In this document: positions 1 through 6,173 of the stretch, one piece after another
Layout of the letters: every line of letters starts with the position of its first letter
How positions within the stretch are numbered: the first letter of the stretch is position 1
Assembly: GCA_018970825.1 (NCBI GenBank)
Contig: JAGWVP010000148.1
Coordinates: 1-7,455 of the forward strand
Source: a bacterium
GTDB lineage: Bacteria > Desulfobacterota > Binatia > UBA12015
Direction: 5' to 3'
Length of the DNA stretch: 7,455 bases
The notes under the pieces: model-generated
Seen by the model: only the letters and a program-made list of their open reading frames with translations
The model's database searches: none
Told to the model about the DNA's origin: nothing
Program-made: the position numbers and the translations under genes

Positions 1-17
1 GCCCGCGGTGATCCCGG

Positions 18-3000
18 TCAGGGAACCGAGAGGTTCGTGTAGACCGTCAGGAACTTGTCGAGCTTCGCCACGCCGACGCCGCTCAGGTTGAAGCCGAGGA
101 AGGCGGGCAGCGGGATGGCGGGCAGGGCGTCCGACGTGAGCAGAGGGACCAGGGAGGCGACCAGCCCGGGCAGTTGCTGGGTCTCGAAGGCCACCTGGTC
201 GACACCGATTCCGTTCTTCAGGAGGTTCACGGTCACGTTCGAGGCGTCGACGCCGCCGAGCGTGATCGCGAGGGCCCCGTTGGCGAACCCGAAGCTCGCA
301 CCGAGGCGAGCGTCGAAGGCGCCCTCGATGAGGACCTTCTCGCTACCGTCGTTCTGCACGATGCGCACGATGATGTTGGAGATGCGGAGCTCCGTCGTCT
401 CGCCGTTCAGGCCGACGTCGCCCGTGACGATCGGAGCGATCGTCGGGACCACCTCGAGGCGGACCGGCGTCGCGCCCGGGAGCTTCTGGAACTCGGGGAA
501 GAGCGCCCCGATGGTGGCCGCGGTGAGCGGCTCCGCGCCGCTGCCGAAGTCGAAGGCCGAGAAGCTCAGGTTGAGCAGGCCGCACTCGACCTGGGTCTTG
601 AGCAGCTGGTTGAAGGCCGTGGCCGAGAGGCCGAAGCCGAGGTTGTAGGGAGTACCGCCCGGCGTGTTCCCCGAGAAGGTCGGGTAGGCCTCGGTGAACG
701 AGAGCGTCCTCGAGAACTTGGGCGCACCCGGCGGGTAGACGCACTGCCCGGTGCCCGTCCCGTTCGACGACACGATCCGCGCGTTCGACTTGAAGGTGAA
801 GCCCGCGCTGTCGACGATCACGGCCGTGAACGGGGCCTTGAAGGAGACGCCGAGCGCATCGCCGAGCGTGGTCGCGATCGTGAGACCCGCGAGCGCGGTC
901 TCGATCGCGTCGGCGACCGGTGCGTCGGCGGGGCCGCCGCCGTCGGGGTCCTTGAGGAAGTCGACCAGGGCTCCCTGCACCGTGTCGCGCAGGTTGCCGG
1001 CGAAGAACTGGACGATGTTGCAGCCGGCGCTGCCGTCGTTGTTCTGGCTGTAGCCGTTGAGCGCGACCCGGGGCGAGCCGATCAGGTTCACGTCGAGGTA
1101 CTCGTTGGCCTGCGCCGCGTCGGGGGCGAGCGAGTAGTCGCCGTCGACGTGCAGGTCGGTCGAGTTGAAGCCGATGCGTCCGCAATCGACCGTGCTGTCG
1201 ATGCGGACGTTCGCGTTCACGCCGTAGAGGGTCAGGTAGGCGATCGCGTAGCCGTTCTGCGCATCGAGGTTGACCGCGAAGCTGCTGAACGACGGCGGCG
1301 GGTTGGTGACGTATGCGGACGCTCGGATGAGGCAACCTGCGAACGTGTTCTGCACGCACACGTTGTCGATGACCTTGCTCCCGACCGGCAGAAGCGCTGC
1401 CAGGTCGAGGCCGGCGCCGAGCAGGTTCACGATCGCCGGCTCGATCTTGTCGAGGCCCGAGTCGTTCACCCGCAGTGCGATCGTGTTCGACGAGTAGTCC
1501 GCGTCGGCGATCGAGTTGCCGCGGATCAGGACCGTGCGGCCGTAGGCCTTCCAGCCCGTGCGCCACTTGTCGTTCAGCTGGACGCGGATCGGGTTGAAGA
1601 TCTTGGCCGCGTCGAGCGCGACGGTGGTGGTGAAGGTGCCGTTCGCGGCGACGGGGACGATCACGCCGTTGATGTCGAGGTTCGACCGCTCCGCGGTCAG
1701 GTTCGTCACGTGGCCGGTCACGGTCGTCGAGCTGTTGGTCGTGAAGAGGCCGTTCGCCGGCGAATCGATGACCACCGAGTACTGCAGCTCGCAACGGCTG
1801 GGCTCGCGGTTGGGCTCGCAGTACCAGCCGGTCTCGATCGCGAACGTCTTGCTGCAGCCGTCGTCGTCGCGGGTGTTGCCGTCGTCGCACTGCTCGCCAC
1901 CGCGGACCAGGCCGTCGGCGGGGATGGTGGCGCAGGCCGACGGCACGCCGCCGCAGGTCCAGCCGCTCTCCTTCTGGCAGGTGACGGAGCAGCCGTCGCC
2001 GCCCACGAGGTTTCCGTCGTCGCAGGTCTCGACGCCGTCGATGAGGCTGTCGCCGCAGCCCGCGATGCGGCAGACGCTCGGCATGCCGGTGCAGACCGCG
2101 GATCCCTCCACGGTGCAGGACGACGAGCAGCCGTCACCGCTGTTCTTGTTTCCGTCGTCGCAGGCCTCGGGCGCGTCGACGATGCCCTCGCCGCAGGTCT
2201 TGAAGCGGCAGGCGCTCGGCTCGCCGCCGCACAGCGCGTTGGTCTCGATCTGGCAGGTGGCCGAGCAGCCGTCGCCGCCGACCTTGTTGCCGTCGTCGCA
2301 CTGTTCGGTGAAGCGGATCTTGCCGCTGCCGCAGGCGTCCTTGCAGACGCTCGGCTGGCCGCTGCAGGTGAAGCCGTACTCGATCGTGCCACTCGACGAG
2401 CAGCCGTCGCCGTTCGCCGTGTTGCCGTCGTCGCACTGCTCGTTGCCCTTGATCAGGCCGTCGCCGCGGATCGGGGAGCAGGAGGTGCCGGTGCAGGTCC
2501 AGCCGGTCTCGACCACGCAGGCCGACGAGCAGCCGTCGCCGTTCGCCGTGTTGGCGTCGTCGCACTGCTCGGTCCCGTCGGTCGCGGCGTCGCCGCAGGA
2601 CGTGGGCTCGGGGCAGGAGCCGTTCGAGTCGTTGCCGTCGTCGGCGAGGTCGCAGTCCTTGACCGTGCCGTACATGGCGTTCGACAGCGTGCAGATGCGG
2701 CACAGTGAGCGGCTCTTCACGCAGTAGCCGGCGCTCACCGGGTCGGTCGCGCCGCAGCCGGGCATCGCGACCGGGACCGAGATCCCGAGCGAGGTGCAGA
2801 CCGGGATCACCTTGTCGCGGATGGCGGTGCGGCAAGCCTTGTCGATCTTCTGTTTGTCGTCGGGCTGCTCGTTGCCGCCGATGCCGCCGAGGCAGTCCGC
2901 GATCGCGCCGACGCTCGTCAGCGTGCCGGCCTTCGAGGCCGCCTTCAGGCAGCCCTCGATTTCCTTCACGCGGGTGTCCTGGCAGCTCGACACCGCCTTG

Positions 3001-3434
3001 CGGATCGTGTCCTGGCACTTGAGCCCGTTCGCGTCCTTGCGCGTGAGCGCATTCACGTCCTGGCCGAAGATGTCCTTGTAGAGATCGACGCTGTGCTGGA
3101 AGGCGAGCGTCGGCGGAGTCGAGAGCGAGGTGAGACCGAACGCCGGCAGGGAGGTGCCGCAGGAAGCCGCCATGTCGGCGAGCATCTTGTCCTGGGCGCT
3201 CTTCACCGTCGCGTTCGCGAACGGTGCGGCACAGGGCATCACCTGCGACGTCGTGCCCTTCGCGAAGGAGACGGCGCAGCCGGCGATCGCCTTGGTTTCC
3301 GCGAGCAGTACCTTCTGCGCACCGTCGGTGACCTTGGAGATGCACCCGTACTGGGCCGACGCTTCGCGCGGCGACCACGCCGAGAGCATGCAGGCCGCGG
3401 CGGCGACGAAGAAGAGTCCCTTCTGGATTCGCAT
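18..3434 (-). CDS. Secreted cysteine-rich-repeat protein with predicted TULIP/BPI-like C-terminal domain
   Basis: Encodes 1138 residues. The ATG at 3434 was chosen over an upstream in-frame start (3506) because it begins a clean Sec signal peptide (MRIQKGLFFVAAAACMLSAW..., cut after ASA at about residue 27) and has GGGGGA six bases upstream. Residues 28-275 are a Cys-rich domain of unknown function ending in a CRIC...CDLADDGN...GSC module. Residues 280-548 hold six repeats of the myxobacterial disulfide type (DUF4215/Myxo_disulf_rpt). Residues about 551-655 look like an Ig-type beta domain (DSPANG...VTGHV...DINGV). Residues about 656-1138 alternate beta-like stretches with amphipathic helices and end in a proline-rich LP-IPLPAF segment followed by LDKFLTVYTNL, which resembles BPI/LBP (TULIP) lipid-binding proteins; this is inference from pattern only. 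No MYXO-CTERM or transmembrane anchor is present, so it is probably released or periplasmic. Monocistronic as far as visible. Function unknown. Confidence 0.9.
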   Translation of the reverse strand: MRIQKGLFFVAAAACMLSAWSPREASAQYGCISKVTDGAQKVLLAETKAIAGCAVSFAKGTTSQVMPCAAPFANATVKSAQDKMLADMAASCGTSLPAFGLTSLSTPPTLAFQHSVDLYKDIFGQDVNALTRKDANGLKCQDTIRKAVSSCQDTRVKEIEGCLKAASKAGTLTSVGAIADCLGGIGGNEQPDDKQKIDKACRTAIRDKVIPVCTSLGISVPVAMPGCGATDPVSAGYCVKSRSLCRICTLSNAMYGTVKDCDLADDGNDSNGSCPEPTSCGDAATDGTEQCDDANTANGDGCSSACVVETGWTCTGTSCSPIRGDGLIKGNEQCDDGNTANGDGCSSSGTIEYGFTCSGQPSVCKDACGSGKIRFTEQCDDGNKVGGDGCSATCQIETNALCGGEPSACRFKTCGEGIVDAPEACDDGNKNSGDGCSSSCTVEGSAVCTGMPSVCRIAGCGDSLIDGVETCDDGNLVGGDGCSVTCQKESGWTCGGVPSACATIPADGLVRGGEQCDDGNTRDDDGCSKTFAIETGWYCEPNREPSRCELQYSVVIDSPANGLFTTNSSTTVTGHVTNLTAERSNLDINGVIVPVAANGTFTTTVALDAAKIFNPIRVQLNDKWRTGWKAYGRTVLIRGNSIADADYSSNTIALRVNDSGLDKIEPAIVNLLGAGLDLAALLPVGSKVIDNVCVQNTFAGCLIRASAYVTNPPPSFSSFAVNLDAQNGYAIAYLTLYGVNANVRIDSTVDCGRIGFNSTDLHVDGDYSLAPDAAQANEYLDVNLIGSPRVALNGYSQNNDGSAGCNIVQFFAGNLRDTVQGALVDFLKDPDGGGPADAPVADAIETALAGLTIATTLGDALGVSFKAPFTAVIVDSAGFTFKSNARIVSSNGTGTGQCVYPPGAPKFSRTLSFTEAYPTFSGNTPGGTPYNLGFGLSATAFNQLLKTQVECGLLNLSFSAFDFGSGAEPLTAATIGALFPEFQKLPGATPVRLEVVPTIAPIVTGDVGLNGETTELRISNIIVRIVQNDGSEKVLIEGAFDARLGASFGFANGALAITLGGVDASNVTVNLLKNGIGVDQVAFETQQLPGLVASLVPLLTSDALPAIPLPAFLGFNLSGVGVAKLDKFLTVYTNLSVP
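1791..2597 (-). repeat. Six tandem cysteine-rich (DUF4215-type) protein repeats
   Basis: Protein-level repeats of roughly 42-47 residues with the core E-x-CDDGN-x4-GDGC-S-x-x-C-x-x-E-x-G-x-x-C. Cores read CDDANTANGDGC, CDDGNTANGDGC, CDDGNKVGGDGC, CDDGNKNSGDGC, CDDGNLVGGDGC and CDDGNTRDDDGC. Repeats 1, 3, 4 and 5 have six cysteines each. Repeats 2 and 6 have four: both lack the first (Arg323, Pro505) and the fourth (Gly349, Phe531). The repeat family is known from exported proteins of myxobacteria and relatives, where the cysteines are expected to form disulfides. Confidence 0.93.
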
Positions 3435-3438
3435 CACG

Positions 3439-3446
3439 TTTCCCCC
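3439..3446 (-). promoter_or_regulatory. Ribosome binding site that decides the start at 3434
   Basis: On the minus strand the bases read GGGGGAAA, with six bases between GGGGGA and the ATG. This purine run and the signal peptide that follows favour 3434 over the start at 3506, which would add 24 non-signal-like residues. Confidence 0.6.
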
Positions 3447-3485
3447 ATCTTGCGCGAAAGGATAGGACCGAGTTGCTGCCCGATC

Positions 3486-3497
3486 GGTCGGCCGACC
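3486..3497. promoter_or_regulatory. 12-bp perfect palindrome upstream of the cysteine-rich-repeat gene
   Basis: GGTCGGCCGACC is its own reverse complement and lies 52-63 bases upstream of the ATG at 3434, where an operator could sit. No convincing -35/-10 pair could be placed next to it. In DNA this GC-rich a palindrome of this size may occur by chance, so the regulatory call is weak. Apart from this site, the Shine-Dalgarno and the hairpin at 3625-3653, the 3435-3690 gap shows no coding potential I would defend. Confidence 0.22.
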
Positions 3498-3624
3498 TAA
3501 TCCCACGAGGGACTAGGGGACTTCAAGCCCAAATCCTACGGGTGCCACCGATTTTTCCGGGGGTCGGTTCGCGAGGTCCGGCCGGGCCGGGGGAGGCGTC
3601 GAGGTCGAGGGCCCGAAACGTCGA

Positions 3625-3653
3625 GAGCCCCGGTGGTCTTGCCACCGGGGCTC
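3625..3653 (-). terminator. Strong hairpin, probable terminator of tRNA-Asn
   Basis: A perfect 12-bp inverted repeat (GAGCCCCGGTGG / CCACCGGGGCTC) surrounds a 5-base loop. It starts 37 bases past the CCA end of the tRNA gene, where a terminator of a minus-strand tRNA transcript is expected. It lacks a run of Ts on either side, so it is not a textbook intrinsic terminator; it may instead act as a processing or stability hairpin. No plus-strand gene precedes it. Confidence 0.6.
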
Positions 3654-3690
3654 CGTCGACCGCCACGCGCGCATGCGCCGTCGGGTGGAA

Positions 3691-3766
3691 TGGCTCCCCG
3701 GGCCGGACTCGAACCAGCGACCAATCGGTTAACAGCCGATCGCTCTACCAACTGAGCTACCGGGGA
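3691..3766 (-). tRNA. tRNA-Asn(GTT)
   Basis: A complete cloverleaf reads on the minus strand. The acceptor stem is TCCCCGG / CCGGGGA with discriminator G, followed by a genomically encoded CCA (3693-3691). The D arm is GCTC-AGTTGGTA-GAGC. The anticodon stem is ATCGG / CCGAT around the loop CTGTTAA, giving anticodon GTT at 3733-3731. The T arm is GCTGG-TTCGAGT-CCGGC, with one G-U pair. Length is 73 bases plus CCA. It stands alone between divergent protein genes, with no integrase or duplicated 3' end nearby to suggest use as an attachment site. Confidence 0.97.
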
Positions 3767-3776
3767 TCGGTCGGGC

Positions 3777-3805
3777 TCGGTACCACCCGGGATTCGCGCG
3801 CGCAA
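3777..3805 (-). promoter_or_regulatory. Possible weak promoter of tRNA-Asn
   Basis: On the minus strand TTGCGC (3805-3800) and TACCGA (3782-3777) are 17 bases apart, and the second box ends ten bases before the first base of the tRNA. Spacing and placement suit a sigma-70 promoter, but the boxes match the consensus only partly and the region is GC-rich, so this is a guess from position. Confidence 0.2.
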
Positions 3806-3831
3806 TTCTCGGGCCCCCCGCGGGCGCTCGC

Positions 3832-3854
3832 GACTCCTCCGTTTGGGAGGCGTC
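3832..3854. repeat. Imperfect inverted repeat between tRNA-Asn and the SOD-like gene
   Basis: GAC-T-CCTCC, a five-base loop, then GGAGG-C-GTC: eight pairs with one mismatch. It lies in the divergent intergenic region about 60 bases before the chosen start of the plus-strand gene. No T-run follows it on either strand. It could be a leader structure or chance. Confidence 0.25.
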
Positions 3855-3915
3855 CCGCCGGTGGTGTAGAGAGCCGGCCACCGTGGGGTGGGGTCATTCG
3901 CAGCGCCGGGATTCC

Positions 3916-4518
3916 GTGAGCGCGAGGTCGCATGCGCGGCGGCCGGTCACGGCCGCCGCAATCGTGGCCGTGGGCGTCGTCGCGACCGCGCGGCTCGGCC
4001 GGGCCGAGATCGTCGCGACCCCGACGCCGCTTCCACAGCGTCCGCTGGCCGCGTCGCTGCACGGGCTGCGGCGGGTCGACGGCATCCTCGCCCTGGCCGT
4101 CGATCGCGCGGTCGGGCAGGCGAGGTTCACGGTGCCGCGCACGACTTTCCGCGAGGAAGTGCCGCCGTCGTCCGCGACGCCGGCTCCCGGTGCGCCTGCC
4201 GGGATGGACGTCCGCGTCGAGCTGACGGTGCCGCTCGAAGCTCCCGTGGATGCCGCGGGCTCGCCCGTCCCGGTCGACCTCGAGCGCCGCCTCCAGGTCG
4301 TCGCCGGCAACTGCGGCGCGGCCCTGCGAGGCGCGCGCGGTGGTCTCGAGGAGCTCGGCGACTTCACCTCGCCGGGCGACGGGCGGGCGGGGCTCCAAGC
4401 GCACTCGAATCTGGGCTATGCCCAGTTGCGCGGTCGCAGCCTCCTCGTGGTGCGTCCGGAGGGCGGAGGATTTCCCGACGAGGTCCTGCTCGCTTGCGGC
4501 GAGATCGGACCGGAATAG
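3916..4518 (+). CDS. Exported SOD-fold-like protein lacking metal ligands
   Basis: Encodes 200 residues from GTG at 3916. An earlier in-frame GTG at 3883 would add 11 residues; neither has a strong Shine-Dalgarno, and 3916 was chosen because it gives a normal signal peptide (basic n-region, VTAAAIVAVGVVATA core, cut near GRA-E at residue 30). The C-terminal third lines up by eye with the downstream SodC: RLQVVAGNC with its GLHVHSGGSC, LGDFTSPGDGRAGL with LPNIRILNDGTGIM, LRGRSLLVV with LVGKTVILH, and VLLACGEIGPE with RIACGVIEPAR. The two disulfide cysteines (133, 194) are kept, but the copper pair HVH is QVV and no zinc ligands are seen, so dismutase activity is unlikely. It may be a structural partner, metal chaperone-like protein or relic. 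The SOD relation is inference from motif order; the gene itself is well supported. It ends 53 bases before sodC and probably shares its transcript. Confidence 0.75.
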   Translation: MSARSHARRPVTAAAIVAVGVVATARLGRAEIVATPTPLPQRPLAASLHGLRRVDGILALAVDRAVGQARFTVPRTTFREEVPPSSATPAPGAPAGMDVRVELTVPLEAPVDAAGSPVPVDLERRLQVVAGNCGAALRGARGGLEELGDFTSPGDGRAGLQAHSNLGYAQLRGRSLLVVRPEGGGFPDEVLLACGEIGPE

Positions 4519-4559
4519 AAGACTCGGCTAACGGCGCCGGCCGCGAGGGGCCGGACGCG

Positions 4560-4566
4560 AGGAGGG
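4560..4566 (+). promoter_or_regulatory. Strong ribosome binding site of sodC
   Basis: AGGAGGG lies five bases before the ATG at 4572. It fixes the start of the lipoprotein within a frame that stays open far upstream to 3888. Confidence 0.8.
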
Positions 4567-4571
4567 CAGTG

Positions 4572-5348
4572 ATGCGACAGACGACGATCGGATGGACGAT
4601 GGTGGCGCTCGCCGCCGCGGTGGCAGGATGCTCGACCTCTGCGGTCACGCGGCCCGCCTCGGCGGTCGCGAGCGGGGTCTCGGGCGTGGGCTCGGCGGTC
4701 GTGGGCGGAGTCGCGGGCGCGGGCTCGGCGGTCGCGGGCGGGGTCGCGGGCGCGGGCTCGGCGGTCGCGGGCGGAGTCGCAGGCGCTGGCTCGGCGGTCG
4801 CCGGCGCTGCGGTCGGGCCGGCCGGGCTGGTCGCGGTCCTCCGCCCGGTGAGTTCGGCGGGCGCCGTCGACACCTCGGTGAGCCTCGGCAAGGTGTCGTT
4901 CAAGCAGGGTGCGGGCGGCCAGCTCAACGTTCTCGCGCAGGTGGGCGGCATCTCCTCGATCGCCGGGCAGGAGGCGATGCAGGTCGCCGACGGCCAGGGC
5001 GTGTTCTACCCGCACGGCCTGCACGTCCATTCGGGCGGTTCGTGCGCCGCGACGACCCAGGACGGCAAGGTGGTCCCGGCGGGTGCCGCCGGTCCGCACT
5101 TCGACCCGGCCTCGACCAATTCGCACAAGGGTCCGCAGGGCGCCGGGCACGCGGGGGACCTGCCGAACATCCGGATCCTGAACGACGGCACCGGCATCAT
5201 GGAGACCACGACGAACCGCTTCACGCTGGGCGACCTCGTCGGCAAGACGGTCATCCTCCACGCCAACGCCGACAACTACACCGACACTCCGGTGAACGGC
5301 GGCAGCGGCGCCCGCATCGCCTGCGGCGTGATCGAGCCCGCCCGCTGA
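4572..5348 (+). CDS. sodC: Cu/Zn superoxide dismutase, lipoprotein form
   Basis: Encodes 258 residues. It converts superoxide to hydrogen peroxide and oxygen, and acts outside the cytoplasm. The lipobox VAGC (residues 17-20) follows a short hydrophobic stretch, so Cys20 should be lipidated. Residues 34-77 are four copies of an 11-residue Gly/Ala/Ser/Val unit forming a linker. The SOD domain (about 86-258) has every expected ligand: copper His151, His153 and His230, bridging His176, zinc His185, His193 and Asp196. Disulfide cysteines 158 and 251 and the active-site Arg248 (ARIACGVI) are also present. About 20 residues before HGLHVH (GISSIAGQEAMQ...) look like an insertion compared with compact bacterial SodC. 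Start supported by AGGAGGG. It follows the SOD-like gene by 53 bases, with a minor 6-bp GC hairpin between them (4537-4554). The family call is secure; which membrane it sits in is not visible. Confidence 0.96.
   Translation: MRQTTIGWTMVALAAAVAGCSTSAVTRPASAVASGVSGVGSAVVGGVAGAGSAVAGGVAGAGSAVAGGVAGAGSAVAGAAVGPAGLVAVLRPVSSAGAVDTSVSLGKVSFKQGAGGQLNVLAQVGGISSIAGQEAMQVADGQGVFYPHGLHVHSGGSCAATTQDGKVVPAGAAGPHFDPASTNSHKGPQGAGHAGDLPNIRILNDGTGIMETTTNRFTLGDLVGKTVILHANADNYTDTPVNGGSGARIACGVIEPAR
4671..4802 (+). repeat. 33-bp tandem repeat, four copies, in the sodC linker
   Basis: Four in-frame 33-bp units encode SGVSGVGSAVV followed by three copies of GGVAGAGSAVA. Units 2 and 3 (4704-4736, 4737-4769) differ at a single base; unit 4 differs from unit 2 at three; unit 1 is more diverged. 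The near-identity, including synonymous positions, suggests recent expansion by slippage or recombination. Copy number changes would keep the reading frame and only alter the length of the linker between lipid anchor and enzyme. Confidence 0.95.
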
Positions 5349-5355
5349 CGGCTCG

Positions 5356-5378
5356 GCCCCGGGGGCTTGCCCCGGGGC
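5356..5378 (+). terminator. GC hairpin after sodC
   Basis: GCCCCGGGG and CCCCGGGGC form a perfect 9-bp stem with a five-base loop, beginning eight bases after the sodC stop codon. No T-run follows; the next bases are GAAACAAAGG. It may terminate or attenuate sodC transcription before imuA, or protect the 3' end of the message. Its position right after a stop codon supports a terminator role. Confidence 0.6.
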
Positions 5379-5402
5379 GAAACAAAGGCGAAGATCGCGA
5401 CC

Positions 5403-6170
5403 GTGTCGGTCGCCCTTCGCCTCGAGGAACTGCTCGCCCGCCTGCCCGGCACGGTCCGCCGCGGTCATGCACCGCCGGTCCGTGCCGGGCGGGACGAGTG
5501 CCTGCCCACGGGCCTCGGGCCCCTCGACGAGGCGCTCGACGGGGGCATCCCTCGGGCCTGCCTGAGCGAGGTGCAGGGATCGGGTTCGTCCGGAATCACC
5601 AGTCTCGCCCTGCGCATCGCGGCGGGCGCGGTCGCCCGGGGCGAGTGGGTGGCCTGGGTCGACGCCGCGGACGCCTTCGACCCCGGAGGCTCCCTCGCGG
5701 CGGGCCTCGACCCGGAGTCGTTGCTCTGGGTGCGTCCGCCCGACCTGCGCGTCGCCCTCGCCGCCGCCGAGCAACTGCTCGTGCTGGGCGGCTTCGCGCT
5801 GGTCGTGCTCGACGTCTCGCCGCCCGTCGCGAGCCCGGCCGGGCCAGGTTCGTCCGGACGTTCCCCCGCGGCTTCGTCCGGCGGTCGCCGGACCCGCGCG
5901 CGGGAGGACGCCCGACTGCTCGCGACCGGCCATCCCTGGACGAGGCTCGCGCGCGCGTCCTCGCGTGCGCGCACCGCGCTGCTCGCGCTGCGGCGCGACG
6001 GCGGGTCGTCGAGCGCGGCCTCGCTTCGCCTCGAGATGCGTCCGGCCGAGATCCTGTGGGACCGCCGCGGTGGTGCGCCCGCGATCCTCGAGGGGCTGCG
6101 CGCGCGGGTCCTCGTCCGACGTCGCCGCGGGTCGCGCATGCCCGAGGGCGAGATCACGCTTCGCCTCTGA
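5403..6170 (+). CDS. imuA: ImuA-type RecA-like mutagenesis protein
   Basis: Encodes 255 residues from GTG at 5403. A TTG at 5367 is in frame but falls inside the hairpin after sodC, so it was rejected; the Shine-Dalgarno of the chosen start is weak (AAAGG, 14 bases away), so the start is uncertain. The RecA-like core is recognisable: LPTGLGPLDEALDGGIPRA, then the P-loop region EVQGSGSSGITSL (residues 56-68), WVDAADAFDP (85-94, matching RecA FIDAEHALDP) and the Walker B-like strand ALVVLDV (132-138). The P-loop lysine is Ile65 and the RecA catalytic glutamate is Ala89, so ATP hydrolysis is unlikely. Residues about 139-168 are a Ser/Gly/Pro/Arg linker. ImuA proteins act with ImuB and DnaE2 in translesion synthesis. 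imuB starts three bases after the stop, a typical operon junction. No LexA box was recognised upstream. The ImuA assignment rests on this core plus the neighbouring imuB. Confidence 0.85.
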   Translation: MSVALRLEELLARLPGTVRRGHAPPVRAGRDECLPTGLGPLDEALDGGIPRACLSEVQGSGSSGITSLALRIAAGAVARGEWVAWVDAADAFDPGGSLAAGLDPESLLWVRPPDLRVALAAAEQLLVLGGFALVVLDVSPPVASPAGPGSSGRSPAASSGGRRTRAREDARLLATGHPWTRLARASSRARTALLALRRDGGSSSAASLRLEMRPAEILWDRRGGAPAILEGLRARVLVRRRRGSRMPEGEITLRL

Positions 6171-6173
6171 CCC

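Noticed and set aside
174..2708. An 844-residue open frame antisense to the cysteine-rich-repeat gene
   Set aside because: It mirrors the codon pattern of the real gene: low-complexity Arg/Val/Asp/Ala-rich sequence, no recognisable domain, no signal or sensible start. Long antisense frames are common opposite GC-rich genes.
3435..3506. Longer N-terminus of the cysteine-rich-repeat protein (start at 3506)
   Set aside because: The 24 extra residues would sit in front of a clear signal peptide, and the Shine-Dalgarno at 3439-3446 fits the ATG at 3434.
3691..3766. tRNA-Asn as an integration site of a genomic island
   Set aside because: No integrase, no duplicate of the tRNA 3' end and no phage or plasmid genes were seen on either side.
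3888..4571. Upstream extension of the sodC frame (228 codons)
   Set aside because: The frame is open but Arg-rich and overlaps the SOD-like gene in another frame. The lipoprotein signal and AGGAGGG fix the start at 4572.
5367..5402. TTG start of imuA at 5367
   Set aside because: It lies in the loop of the hairpin after sodC and adds 12 residues that do not resemble an ImuA start; the GTG at 5403 is more plausible though weakly supported by its ribosome binding site.
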